A stretch of 64,000 bases of DNA from Methylopila sp. 73B (GTDB lineage Bacteria > Pseudomonadota > Alphaproteobacteria > Rhizobiales > Methylopilaceae), in assembly GCF_000526315.1 (NCBI RefSeq), contig NZ_JAFV01000001.1:4156501-4220500 (forward strand). The letters run 5' to 3'. The notes under the pieces are model-generated. The model ran no database searches. It saw nothing but the letters and a program-made list of their open reading frames with translations, and had not been told where the DNA came from. Each line of letters opens with the position of its first letter. The first letter of the stretch is position 1. A program made the translations under genes and the position numbers. Shown piece after piece: positions 54,479-63,352 of the stretch.

Positions 54479-56875
54479 TTAAGCGCGCGACGCCAGAGCG
54501 GGGGACTCGTAGTCGGCGCGGCCGCGGTGCTTGATCGCGCCGGCCGGCGGGGGCGGCAGGGGGCCGTCCGCCATGAAGCGGTTCAGCACGTTGCCGACCA
54601 GGGTCGAGACGTTGTTCTTGCCCTCGTTCCAGGGCAGCGAGCCGCAGAAGGCGATTGATGAGAAGGCGAAGCATCCGCCGCCGTTCGGCGTCTCGTGGAA
54701 CGCGATGTCGCCGCGCACGCGCGGGTGGACCGTGCCGTCGAGGCCCTGCTGGTTGAAGCCGAAGTCCTCCATGACCAGCAGATAGGCTTCCGTGTGCCGA
54801 CCGGCCGAGGTCGCGACCGCGAGCGTGTGGGGCGGCGAGCCCAGCGTGACGTCGACGATGTCGAGCTCGAGGCCCGCGCAGCCGCCGCCCACGAGGCCGA
54901 AATTGCCGATCGGCTCGTCGTAGGAGATGCCCTCAAACGCCCAGGCGACGCGCGGGTCAAGGCTGTCCGGCGTGCGGCTGTAGTAGGTCGAGATGTCGAA
55001 GCCTTCGTTCGTCATGCCGACGCCGGCGACCGAATAGAGCGAACGGCCGCGGAAGCGCCACATGCCGCCCAGTTCGCCGGTGCCCTGGTGGTAGTATTCG
55101 CCAGGCTCCGCGCGCCAGGTGCGGATGCCGCTCTCGCAGCGGCGCATCTCGGTGACGACGCCGCGTCCGAGATGATCGTAGGCCGGGTGGAACGAATGCA
55201 CCCAGTACCAGGCGTCCGCGCCCATATACATCAGCCGGCCGCCGCGCTGCGTGTAGTTGTGCAGGGCGTCGAGCTGCGTGCCGGAATTGTGCTCGGGATG
55301 CGAGCCCGTGATGACGACGTTATAGTTTTCGAGCCGAGCGAGGCCGTCGTAGGTGACGTCTTCGTCGGTGATCACATCGTACTCGTAGCCCATCTGCTCC
55401 AGCCAGTAGATCAGGTGAAGGTCGGCGGGATACTGCCAGGGCGCCTGCGCCAGGAAGTGGTCGTACTTCGGCCGGATCGACAGGATCGGGCGCAGCCGCG
55501 ACGACAGGCAGATGCCGGAGCCGTCGGTGTGGGTGTCGTAGATCGAGCCGCCGTACTCGCGGTGCTCGGCCAGAAACATGTTCTGGTGCTGCATGATCGG
55601 CACGCGGTAGACGAACAGCTCCGCGCCGCCGGCGTTGCAGGCCACGTGCTCGTTGGCGTAGGCCATGTAGCTGATGGTCGGGACCATCACGGCGATCTTG
55701 GATTGCTCCTTGCCGATCTCGGGGACGATCCAGAACGGGACATAGTCCTCGTCGCCTTCCGCGGTCGTGATTTTGAGCGCGTAGAACCGGCTCTTGACGT
55801 CGTCCGGCGCCAGCCATTCGACGTCCACGTCCCAGCGGGCGTTGTCGACGTCGTCGTCGTGGAAGTGGATCCCGCCGTATTCCTTCTTGGCGTGCTTCCA
55901 GTCGAAGTTCTCGCCGGCCCAGTTGTAGCCCGTCAGGGCGCGGGTCGGGCAGTTCACCAGTTGGGCGTCGAAACGGTAGGGGCCGTTGTCCTTGGCGACG
56001 ATCGTGCTGATCCCGTCCCAGAAGTCCCACGCGGCGACGATGACGCCGGAAAGCGCGCCGGTCGGGCCGGAGTTGCGGCGCTCGGTGAGGCCCGGCTGCG
56101 CGCCGCCCTTCATCTGCTCGATCTCGAACCGGCTCAGCGCCTTGTTGCAGATGCGCGGGCTGTCGATCTTGCCGTTGTACTTGCCGGTGAACCACACGCC
56201 CTTCGGCAGCGACGACGCGGCGAGCGGATCGTCGTCGATCTTCTCGACATAGGCCGCAAGCGCGACGGGAGCGGCGGTGTGGACGATCGTGGCGTCCACG
56301 ATGGTCTTGACGGGCTCGATCACCGGATCGAGCGCGTAGACAATCTGGGGCTCGTGGTAGAGCGTGACGTCGCCGGTCGCGGCGTCGAAGCTCGCCGCCA
56401 CGAAATGCCACGCGTGGTCGCGGATCGGCGCGCCCGTGGTGATCTTGTGCTCGTTGATCCGCAGTTCGACGAAGCCGTCCTCATTGATGAACAGGCCATA
56501 GCCCTTGCCGTCGGTCCATTTGGTGACGAGGCCCTGGGCGCCATGCTTCCAGTAGCGCGGATGCGTCTTCGGCGTGGTCGGCCAGATCCAGCACTGCAGG
56601 GTGAAGCTTTCGACGTGGAACTGCTTCGCGTCTTCGACGTATCCATAGGATCCGCCGTGGATGATCTGCTTGCGGCCCTTGTAGGTTCCGGTCACGTCGC
56701 TTGCGACGGGCTTCTCGATGAAGCCCGGACCACGCGGGTTGGTGTCGCCGTGGATCATCTGGACGATCTCGGCCTTGAATTCGGCGGGTCCGTCGCAATT
56801 GACGTAGAACTTGATCTTGTCGCCGGGGTGGACGCTGAATTTGTCAGCGTATCCAGTCAACCGCATGGCGCACAT
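54479..56875 (-). CDS. dmfA2: N,N-dimethylformamidase large subunit
   Basis: 798 residues from the ATG at 56875. It hydrolyses DMF to dimethylamine and formate together with the small subunit; known DMFases carry a mononuclear iron held by two Tyr and one Glu. A laminin-G/concanavalin-like domain occupies about 85-260 (FHVESFTLQCWIWPTTPKTH, WHFVAASFDAATGDVTLYHE), followed by a glutamine-amidotransferase-like catalytic region with DLHLIYWLEQMGYEYDVITD and VVITGSHPEHNS. Length is close to the known about 760-residue beta subunits. Overlap with none; the small subunit gene is 138 bp upstream. Confidence 0.92.
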   Translation of the reverse strand: MCAMRLTGYADKFSVHPGDKIKFYVNCDGPAEFKAEIVQMIHGDTNPRGPGFIEKPVASDVTGTYKGRKQIIHGGSYGYVEDAKQFHVESFTLQCWIWPTTPKTHPRYWKHGAQGLVTKWTDGKGYGLFINEDGFVELRINEHKITTGAPIRDHAWHFVAASFDAATGDVTLYHEPQIVYALDPVIEPVKTIVDATIVHTAAPVALAAYVEKIDDDPLAASSLPKGVWFTGKYNGKIDSPRICNKALSRFEIEQMKGGAQPGLTERRNSGPTGALSGVIVAAWDFWDGISTIVAKDNGPYRFDAQLVNCPTRALTGYNWAGENFDWKHAKKEYGGIHFHDDDVDNARWDVDVEWLAPDDVKSRFYALKITTAEGDEDYVPFWIVPEIGKEQSKIAVMVPTISYMAYANEHVACNAGGAELFVYRVPIMQHQNMFLAEHREYGGSIYDTHTDGSGICLSSRLRPILSIRPKYDHFLAQAPWQYPADLHLIYWLEQMGYEYDVITDEDVTYDGLARLENYNVVITGSHPEHNSGTQLDALHNYTQRGGRLMYMGADAWYWVHSFHPAYDHLGRGVVTEMRRCESGIRTWRAEPGEYYHQGTGELGGMWRFRGRSLYSVAGVGMTNEGFDISTYYSRTPDSLDPRVAWAFEGISYDEPIGNFGLVGGGCAGLELDIVDVTLGSPPHTLAVATSAGRHTEAYLLVMEDFGFNQQGLDGTVHPRVRGDIAFHETPNGGGCFAFSSIAFCGSLPWNEGKNNVSTLVGNVLNRFMADGPLPPPPAGAIKHRGRADYESPALASRA

Positions 56876-57013
56876 GGGGTCAGTCTCCAAGGTGAGTGCT
56901 GGCGTCAGGCAAGCCGTCGGCATCCGCGGCCCCTGACAGGGCCGCGCGAAGGGCGTTCATGCGTGAAGCGAGCTGGACGGGTCTAAAGCTTCAAAGACCG
57001 AAGCGACGAAGGA

Positions 57014-57454
57014 TCAGGTCACCGGCCAGTTGTCGTCGCGGTGCTTCCAGCCTTCCTCGAAATGCTCGGGCATGCCGGCGGTCTCCGGCAGTTCGTCGAG
57101 CCGCATCAGGAAGATGTCGTGCTGGATCTCCTGCTCGTCCGTGTAGACCTTGTCGTTCACGAACTCCGGCGGCACGCCGCGGATGCCGGACAGGCGACCG
57201 ATGCGCCATTCGGCGTCGATCTTGGTGCAGATCACGATCAGCTTGCCCTTGGGCGACTCGCCGCGCATGCGCAGCAGGACGCGCCTCAGGACCGGATCCT
57301 CATGGACGCCGCCGGTGACCACCGTGGTGTCGCCGGGCGTCTCGCACTTCAGCACCGAGAAGCCGGCGACGCCCTTCATGGAGTCGACGCATTCCTTGTG
57401 CTCCTTGATCAGGGCTTCGCGTTCGGGCGTGCCCTTCTTCGGGATCGGAATCAT
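57014..57454 (-). CDS. dmfA1: N,N-dimethylformamidase small subunit
   Basis: 146 residues; GGGAGGA is five bases before the ATG. MIPIPKKGTPEREALIKEHK, VICTKIDAEWRIGRLSGIRG and EQEIQHDIFLMRLDELPE match the small alpha subunit of DMFases (about 130 residues). It packs on the large subunit and is required for activity. First gene of the dmfA1A2 unit, with two ACGTCTAGATG direct repeats upstream. Confidence 0.9.
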   Translation of the reverse strand: MIPIPKKGTPEREALIKEHKECVDSMKGVAGFSVLKCETPGDTTVVTGGVHEDPVLRRVLLRMRGESPKGKLIVICTKIDAEWRIGRLSGIRGVPPEFVNDKVYTDEQEIQHDIFLMRLDELPETAGMPEHFEEGWKHRDDNWPVT

Positions 57455-57522
57455 TGCAGTCCTCCCAAGGCGTAGTCATGAAAAAGCTGGACCCGCCGCA
57501 ATAAAGAGCTGCGGAAGGACAC

Positions 57523-57647
57523 TATACCGGGCGGGAGTAAGACATCGTCCCGCCGATGATGACTTGCCGAAACTAAACCAATTCCAGCGTAGGCGCAATC
57601 AATTTGGACGATACGTCTAGATGTTTATTCGCGTAAACGTCTAGATG
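57523..57647 (-). promoter_or_regulatory. dmfA1 promoter region with two ACGTCTAGATG repeats
   Basis: ACGTCTAGATG occurs at 57613-57623 and 57637-57647 (24 bp apart), in the 186-bp space upstream of dmfA1; the second copy overlaps the stop of the upstream ATPase gene. A TATAGT-like -10 lies near 57521-57526 (minus strand) and a 7-bp dyad GGCGGGA/TCCCGCC at 57530-57554. The arrangement suggests an activator upstream of a weak promoter. Confidence 0.6.
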
Positions 57648-58345
57648 GTCATATGGCGGTTGACCAGTTCGTCGGTCATCTCTGCGATGGGGCCGCGCGC
57701 GACGACGCGGCCGTTGTCGACCATCAGGAAGGCGTCGCCGAGCTTGCGGGCGACCTTGATGTGCTGTTCGGTCAAAATCAGGCTGATGCCCAGCTCCTTG
57801 TTCAACATCTTCAGGATCTCGCCGATCTCGTTGACGATGTTTGGCTGGATGCCCTCGGTCGGCTCGTCGAGCAGCAGGATCTGCGGGCCGACCGCGAGCG
57901 CGCGGGCGATCGCGAGCTGCTGCTTCTGCCCGCCCGACAGCAGGCCGGCGCGCTTGTCGAGGTTCTCCTTGAGATAGGGGAAGATCCTCAGGCAGATGTC
58001 GGGAATTTCGGAGGCCTTGTCGGCGCGGGCGAAGGTGCCGAGCAGGATGTTCTCCCGCACCGTGAAGTCCGAGAGAATGCCGCGGCCCTGGGGCACGTAG
58101 CCCAAGCCGTAGGTGGCGCGGACGTTGGTCGGCTTGCCCGAAAGCTCCGCGCCGTTGATGCGGATCGCCCCGGTGGAGCGATCGGTCAGCCCCATGATGG
58201 TCCGCATCAGCGTCGTCTTGCCGACGCCGTTGCGGCCGAGCACGCAGAGGCACTGCCCCTGCTCCAGCTCGAACGAGAAGTCCTTCAGGATGCGGGTGGC
58301 GCCGTAATACGACGTGACGTTCTCGAAGTTGAGCAGCGTGGTCAT
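57641..58345 (-). CDS. Urea/short-amide ABC transporter ATPase (UrtE-like)
   Basis: 234 residues, the LivF/UrtE branch: Walker A GRNGVGKTT, signature LSGGQKQQLAIARAL, Walker B ILLLDEPTEGIQPNIVNEIG. The TEGIQP motif is characteristic of UrtE. It pairs with the UrtD-like ATPase for import of urea or short amides. Last gene of the importer operon; overlaps urtD by ATGA. Confidence 0.9.
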   Translation of the reverse strand: MTTLLNFENVTSYYGATRILKDFSFELEQGQCLCVLGRNGVGKTTLMRTIMGLTDRSTGAIRINGAELSGKPTNVRATYGLGYVPQGRGILSDFTVRENILLGTFARADKASEIPDICLRIFPYLKENLDKRAGLLSGGQKQQLAIARALAVGPQILLLDEPTEGIQPNIVNEIGEILKMLNKELGISLILTEQHIKVARKLGDAFLMVDNGRVVARGPIAEMTDELVNRHMTI

Positions 58346-59088
58346 GCCGCCTCCTGCTCGCCGAGGTAGACCTCGCGCACGCGCGCGTTCCCCTCGATCT
58401 GCTGGATCGTGCCCTGGGCGAGGAGCGATCCCATGTGCATCACCACGACTTCGTCCGCGATCTCGCGCACGAAGCCCATGTCGTGCTCGACGACGACGAG
58501 GGTCGCGGTCTTGCGGAGATCCTTGAAGATACGGACGGTCTTCTCGATCTCGCCCTCGGTCATGCCGGCGATCGGCTCGTCCATCAGCAGCAGCCGCGGC
58601 TCCTGCATCAAGACCATGCCGATCTCAAGCCACTGTGTCTCGCCGTGGGAGAGGATGCCGGCGCGGTCGTTCAGGCGGTCGGTGAGGCCGGCGAGGGTCG
58701 CGATCTCGTCGAGCTTCTGCTTGAGGCCCGTGACGCGGAACTTGAACAGGTTCCAGAACGGGTTGGTCTGCCGGCTGTAGGCGACCTCGAGGTTCTGGCG
58801 CACCGTCATGTCGCGCAGCACCGCCGGCACCTGAAACTTCCGGCCGATGCCGGCGCGGGCGATGATGTGCTCGTGCTTCGCCGTGATGTCTTCGTTCGCG
58901 AAGACGATCCTGCCCGAGGTCGGTTTGATGCGGCCCGTGATGAGGTCCATCGTCGTGGTCTTGCCGGCGCCGTTGGGACCCACCAGGCAGCAGAGCGTCC
59001 CCTCGGTGACCTCCATGCTGAAGTCGTTGATGACTTTGGTGGCGTCGAAACTCTTCGACAGATTGTGGATTTCGAGAAGGCCTGGCAT
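58342..59088 (-). CDS. Urea/short-amide ABC transporter ATPase (UrtD-like)
   Basis: 248 residues from the ATG at 59088. Walker A GPNGAGKTTTMDLITG, then IGRKFQVPAVLRDMTVRQNLE, signature ILSHGETQWLEIGMVLMQEP (SHGE instead of SGGQ, typical for UrtD) and Walker B LLLMDEPIAGMT. LivG-type partner of the gene below. Eight bases follow urtC. Confidence 0.9.
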   Translation of the reverse strand: MPGLLEIHNLSKSFDATKVINDFSMEVTEGTLCCLVGPNGAGKTTTMDLITGRIKPTSGRIVFANEDITAKHEHIIARAGIGRKFQVPAVLRDMTVRQNLEVAYSRQTNPFWNLFKFRVTGLKQKLDEIATLAGLTDRLNDRAGILSHGETQWLEIGMVLMQEPRLLLMDEPIAGMTEGEIEKTVRIFKDLRKTATLVVVEHDMGFVREIADEVVVMHMGSLLAQGTIQQIEGNARVREVYLGEQEAA

Positions 59089-59096
59089 CGCCGCCT

Positions 59097-60200
59097 TTAC
59101 TCCGCGGGAATGGGTTTGGCGTCGCCGTTCGGCTCGGCCGAGGCCGGTCCACGCTTGGCCGCGAACAGGCCGAGGCCGGATTCGACCAGGCTCGCGAGAC
59201 CGTTCGGCAGGAACCGGACGACGATGATGAAGAAGCCGCCGAGGATCAGGAGCCAAGTGGCGAGGAAGGTGTCGCCGAGGTAGCTCTGCGCGCCCTGGAT
59301 GATGAAGGCGCCGAGGATCGATCCCAGCAGCGAGTAGCGCCCGCCGATCGCCGCCCAGATCACCATCGAGAGGCTGAAGCCGACGTCGAGCTGGGCCGGC
59401 GAGACGTACTGCACCAGCATGACCCAGCAGCAGCCGGCGATCGCGGCGATGAGCCCGGAGACGGTGTAGATCACCGTTTCGTAGCCCGCGACGCTGTAGC
59501 CGAGGAAGCGGACGCGCTCGCTGTCGTCGCGGATCGCCTGGGTCACGAGCCCAAACGAGCTCTGTGTGATCAGTTTGGCGATCACGGTGGCGCCGAGCAG
59601 GAAGCCGAACACCACCCAATAGGCGGTCGGGCTGTAGGGATCGACCTCGAACCCCGCGAACTGCAGGGAGGAGGGCGGCGTCAGGCCGTTGACGCCGCCG
59701 GTGTAGGGCTGGCGGTCGATGATGATGGTGTAGAAGGCGGAGAGCATCGCGAGCGTCATGATCGCGAAGAACGGTCCCGAGACGCGCGCCCGGAACATGA
59801 TGCCGCCGAACACCGCGCAGAACAGCGTGGGCGCCGCGACCGCGAGGATCATGCCGACGTAGGTGTTCTGGAACGGCTGCCAGAGCATCGGCAGGTGGTC
59901 CAGGCTGTTGTTCAGCATGAACGGCGGGATCGGATTGGATTCGTCCTGGGTCTGCATCTGCATGGTCATCGCCATGCCGTAGGCGCCGAGGCCGAAGGCG
60001 ATGCCCTGGCCGAGGTTCAGGATGCCGCCGAAGCCCCAGCACAGGCTGATCGACAGCGCCAGCATCCCGTAGACGCCGTAGGTCGCGAGCTGGTTCAGCA
60101 GGAAGCTGTCGTCGACCGTCATCGGGATGATGGCGAAGCCGGCGAAGAACACGGCGTAGACCAGCCACTGCGCCGTCTTGTTGTGATAGAGATTTCCCAT
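59097..60200 (-). CDS. Urea/short-amide ABC permease (UrtC-like)
   Basis: 367 residues with about ten membrane helices, LivM/UrtC branch. LALSISLCWGFGGILNLGQG then IAFGLGAYGMAM is the conserved early loop; FLGYSVAGYETVIYTVSGLI and GRYSLLGSILGAFIIQGAQS follow. One of two permeases for the importer. Confidence 0.9.
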   Translation of the reverse strand: MGNLYHNKTAQWLVYAVFFAGFAIIPMTVDDSFLLNQLATYGVYGMLALSISLCWGFGGILNLGQGIAFGLGAYGMAMTMQMQTQDESNPIPPFMLNNSLDHLPMLWQPFQNTYVGMILAVAAPTLFCAVFGGIMFRARVSGPFFAIMTLAMLSAFYTIIIDRQPYTGGVNGLTPPSSLQFAGFEVDPYSPTAYWVVFGFLLGATVIAKLITQSSFGLVTQAIRDDSERVRFLGYSVAGYETVIYTVSGLIAAIAGCCWVMLVQYVSPAQLDVGFSLSMVIWAAIGGRYSLLGSILGAFIIQGAQSYLGDTFLATWLLILGGFFIIVVRFLPNGLASLVESGLGLFAAKRGPASAEPNGDAKPIPAE

Positions 60201-60245
60201 GGTCTCAGAGCGATCCCGCGGTGGCGTTGCTGATGGAGAGCGCGC

Positions 60246-61121
60246 TCATCGGCGCGCGCCGGCCTGGGCGAAGAGGCCTTGCGGGCGGAACCGCAGGAAC
60301 ACCACGATCAGCACGAAGATGATGAAGCGGGCGAAGGTGTCGTTGGTGAAGAAGGCGAAGACGGACTGCATCTCGCCCGTGACGCCGCTCGCCACCACGC
60401 TGCCGGCGAGGGAGCCGCCGCCGACCACGACCATGAGGAATGCCTGCACCACATAGCTCGCGCCCATGGTCGGCAGCACGATGGCGAGCACGCCGAACAG
60501 CGCGCCGGCGACGCCCGCGAGGCCCGCGCCGAGCGCGAAGGTCATCATGTAGATGCGGCCGGAGTTGATGCCGAAGGAGGCCGCCATCTCCTTGTTCTGC
60601 ATCACCGCGCGGACCTGCACGCCGAACCGCGTCTTGTAGAACAGCAGCCAGAGCGCGAACACGAGGAAGGCGGTGATGGCGAGGACGACGATGCGGAACG
60701 CCGAGATCGAGGCGGAGCCGAGCATCACGTTGCTCTGGAACATCTCCGGCACGGCGAGGTACTTCGGGTCGCTGCCGAAGATCAGGCGGACGCCCTGCAT
60801 CAGCACGAGCGAGACGCCGTAGGTCGCGAGCAATGTGTCGAGCGGGCGGTTGTAGAGGTAGCGGATCAGCCCGCGTTCCAGCGCGAGGCCGACCAGCGCG
60901 ACGATCACGAAGGACGCCGGCAGGCACAGCAGATAGGGCAGCCCGAGATAGAACTGCAGCATATAGGAGCTGTAGGCGCCGAGCATGATGAACTCGCCGT
61001 GCGCCATGTTGATCACCCCGGCCGTGCCGTAGATGATCGTGAGCCCGAGCGCCGCGATCAGCCAGATGCTGGCGATGCTGACGCCCAGAATGAGCGCGTT
61101 CAGTAGCGATCCAAGATCCAT
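60246..61121 (-). CDS. Urea/short-amide ABC permease (UrtB-like)
   Basis: 291 residues, about eight helices, LivH/UrtB branch: AALGLTIIYGTAGVINMAHG then EFIMLGAYSSYM is the signature, and VRAVMQNKEMAASFGINSGR the cytoplasmic coupling loop. Lies 45 bp upstream of urtC and 131 bp downstream of the binding protein. Confidence 0.9.
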   Translation of the reverse strand: MDLGSLLNALILGVSIASIWLIAALGLTIIYGTAGVINMAHGEFIMLGAYSSYMLQFYLGLPYLLCLPASFVIVALVGLALERGLIRYLYNRPLDTLLATYGVSLVLMQGVRLIFGSDPKYLAVPEMFQSNVMLGSASISAFRIVVLAITAFLVFALWLLFYKTRFGVQVRAVMQNKEMAASFGINSGRIYMMTFALGAGLAGVAGALFGVLAIVLPTMGASYVVQAFLMVVVGGGSLAGSVVASGVTGEMQSVFAFFTNDTFARFIIFVLIVVFLRFRPQGLFAQAGARR

Positions 61122-61252
61122 GGCGCCTTACCCATTTCGCCCGCTTTGGGCCCTTCCAGCGCAAGTCGCGCCGTCGGCGAGCGCGGCGCTGATGTTGCGT
61201 TGCAATAAACGTGCCCCGCGGCGCGTGGGCGCCGCGGGGCGGAGACGTCAGG

Positions 61253-62560
61253 TCAGATGACGCTCTTGCGGATCTTGCCGTCGGGCGACTTGAGGCCGTC
61301 CTTGGTGCAGACGCCGGCGTCGGGGTAGATCGAGTACGGGTCCGGCGCGACGTGGCTGTCGGCGGCCTTCACGATCTTAAAGGTGCCGTCGGCCTGGCAC
61401 TGGCCGATCTTCGGCTTCAGCCAGCAGTTGAAGTTGTTCTCGTCGATCCAGATCAGGCCTTCCGGCGAGACGTTGTCCTCGACGCGGACGCCGCCCGAAT
61501 GATCGCGGATCGCGCGCGGCGTGACGTTCTCGAAGCCCACCGCGGCCGCGGCCTTCTCGAAGCCGGCCTTGAACACGTAGGCGGAGGTGTAGGTCTCCTC
61601 CATGTTGTAGTGGGTCGTGCCGTTCTTGCCGTACTTCGACTTCAGGAAGCTCTCGACGAACTTGTTGTTGGTGGGGTTGTCGAGGGACTGGAAGTAGGGG
61701 GCCGACAGGAAGTGGCCAGCGCCGAATTCGGCGCCCATGGCGCGCGTCTCGATCTCACCGGTGGTGAGCGAGGCGATCGGCATCTTGTCGGCCTTGAAGC
61801 CTTCCTGCTTGAACTGCTTGTGGAACGCGATGTCCGACGCGCCGACCACCGTCGAGAAGATGAAGTCGGGCTTGGCTTCGCGGATCTTGTTCAGCACGGG
61901 CCCGAACTCGGAGCTGCCGAGCGGGATGTACTCTTCGCCAAGCAGCTCGCCGCCGGCCTTCTGCAACCACACCTTGGCGTTCTTGTTCGACTCCTTCGGC
62001 CACACGTAGTTCGAGCCGACGAAGAACACGCGCTTGCCGAACTGCTGGACCATGAAGGGGATCAGGTCCTGCGAGTGCTGGTTGGCGAGCGGGCCGGTGC
62101 AGATGGTGTTCTGTGTGCACTCCGCGCCCTCGTAGCAGGTCGGGTAGTACAGCAGGTGGTCGCGCTGCATGACGGTGGGCAGGATCGCCTTGCGGCTCGC
62201 CGAGGTGTAGCAGCCGAACAGCGCGATGACCTTCTCGCGCAGGATCAGCTCCTTGGCCTTCTCGGAGTAGACCGCGAAGTCCGACTTGGCGTCGACGATC
62301 ACGGGCTCGATCGGCACGCCGGCGACGCCGCCCGCCTTGTTGATCTCCTCGATGGCGTACTGCATCACGAGGGTCGAATCTTCCTCCGGAACCGCGAGCG
62401 AGCCGGTGAGGGAGAACAGCAGGCCGACCTTGATCGGCTCCCCCTTCTTCAGGGTCGCGCCCCAGGCCTCGCTGGCGGTCGGCAACCAAAGATGCGGCGC
62501 AGCAAGAGCGGCGGAGGCCGCTGCCGTCGTCTTCAGTAAATTACGGCGGGTGAACTGCAT
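61253..62560 (-). CDS. Urea/short-amide-binding periplasmic protein (UrtA/FmdD-like)
   Basis: 435 residues from the ATG at 62560. A twin-arginine signal (FTRRNLLKTTAAASAALAAP) precedes a type 1 periplasmic fold of the UrtA/FmdD/AmiC group: IKVGLLFSLTGSLAVPEEDS, VIALFGCYTSASRKAILPTV and NYVWPKESNKNAKVWLQKAG. FmdD binds formamide, acetamide and urea in Methylophilus, so small formamides are likely ligands. First gene of the importer unit, with CATCTAGATG about 80 bp upstream. Confidence 0.9.
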   Translation of the reverse strand: MQFTRRNLLKTTAAASAALAAPHLWLPTASEAWGATLKKGEPIKVGLLFSLTGSLAVPEEDSTLVMQYAIEEINKAGGVAGVPIEPVIVDAKSDFAVYSEKAKELILREKVIALFGCYTSASRKAILPTVMQRDHLLYYPTCYEGAECTQNTICTGPLANQHSQDLIPFMVQQFGKRVFFVGSNYVWPKESNKNAKVWLQKAGGELLGEEYIPLGSSEFGPVLNKIREAKPDFIFSTVVGASDIAFHKQFKQEGFKADKMPIASLTTGEIETRAMGAEFGAGHFLSAPYFQSLDNPTNNKFVESFLKSKYGKNGTTHYNMEETYTSAYVFKAGFEKAAAAVGFENVTPRAIRDHSGGVRVEDNVSPEGLIWIDENNFNCWLKPKIGQCQADGTFKIVKAADSHVAPDPYSIYPDAGVCTKDGLKSPDGKIRKSVI

Positions 62561-62630
62561 GTGGGCGGCCCCTAGGTGAAAGGCGTAAAGGCGAAAGAAA
62601 AGGCGGTCCGGCAAGGCTCAAGCACTTGCA

Positions 62631-62651
62631 ACTAGACTTTACATCTAGATG
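62631..62651. promoter_or_regulatory. CATCTAGATG motif upstream of the amide importer
   Basis: CATCTAGATG at 62642-62651 with ACTAGA 13 bp away (62631-62636). It lies in the 330-bp space between the importer and the next minus-strand gene; I see no convincing gene in that space. Confidence 0.55.
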
Positions 62652-62889
62652 CTAGGGTGCGGTGCGAAAGGTCGTCAAGGTCTTTCTTTAGAGGCATGGA
62701 AATTTCTCCGTGCGACGCAGCCCGGCGCCGTTTTCGTGCTCAAAGGCCGCTCCCTTGCTGTGCACGGCGTCGCGAAATTGAGCGGATTCGGCCGTGAGCC
62801 CCGGCGAAGCGGTCGGCGGAGGCGGCTCGCCTGATCTGTCGGCTTACTTGCGCCGAGGGCGGAGCGCGCGGTTGCGCGCGCCGGCGTCG

Positions 62890-63255
62890 TCATGTTTCGA
62901 AGAGGTCGTGGATGCGGCGGAGGAACAGACCGTGCTCTGCCTCCTCCGGCGACGCGTAGAGCTGGTCGTCGAGGGCGCGGGGTCCAAGGCCCAAGCCCCT
63001 TGCGTTTTCAACGAGTCGGTAGGCCTCGAACGGCTTCACCACCAGCACCGCGTAGCCGTCGGCCGCAGCCTCCCGCTGGAAATAGACCATCAGCCGCTCG
63101 AGCGCTTCGCTGCGCTGGCCGGGCTGCGGGGCGCGGCGGTGCTCGCCGATCACGGCGTCGGTCACGAGGGACCGCAAAAACTCGCGCTGTTTTCGTCCGT
63201 AGCGCCGGCGCTCCGGAAGAGTCCTGAGATCACCAGCGGCGGGCTTCGGGAGCAT
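62890..63255 (-). CDS. Hypothetical protein in the DMF region
   Basis: 121 residues, basic N-terminus (ERRRYGRKQREFLRSLV) and a folded second half: LMVYFQREAAADGYAVLVVK then PFEAYRLVENARGLGLGP and SPEEAEHGLFLRRIHDLFE. No signal or membrane helix. Its start may lie elsewhere because no ribosome site stands out. I do not recognise it. The TCTAGA pair at 63331-63351 sits 75-95 bp upstream, so it seems to belong to the DMF regulon. Confidence 0.65.
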   Translation of the reverse strand: MLPKPAAGDLRTLPERRRYGRKQREFLRSLVTDAVIGEHRRAPQPGQRSEALERLMVYFQREAAADGYAVLVVKPFEAYRLVENARGLGLGPRALDDQLYASPEEAEHGLFLRRIHDLFET

Positions 63256-63330
63256 GCCGGTTAGCCCAGCGGCCGGGAGAGGGGGCTCATCGATCGCTTC
63301 CCACGGATAGCCGTCGCAGTGCGCGGTTTA

Positions 63331-63351
63331 ATCTAGATGTATTGTCTAGAT
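63331..63351. promoter_or_regulatory. Tandem TCTAGA motif, 13-bp spacing
   Basis: ATCTAGATG at 63331-63339 and GTCTAGATA at 63344-63352, cores 13 bp apart, as in the site upstream of the importer. It lies upstream of the minus-strand 121-residue gene and 320 bp upstream of the response regulator gene. Confidence 0.55.
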
Positions 63352-63352
63352 A

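Noticed and set aside
54695..56986. A 763-residue plus-strand frame across the DMFase large subunit
   Set aside because: Antisense shadow; Val/Arg/Asp-rich composition, no ribosome site and no conserved pattern.
62649..62834. 61-residue plus-strand frame in the importer upstream region
   Set aside because: It starts inside the TCTAGA motif, lacks a ribosome site and ends in an Arg-rich tail.
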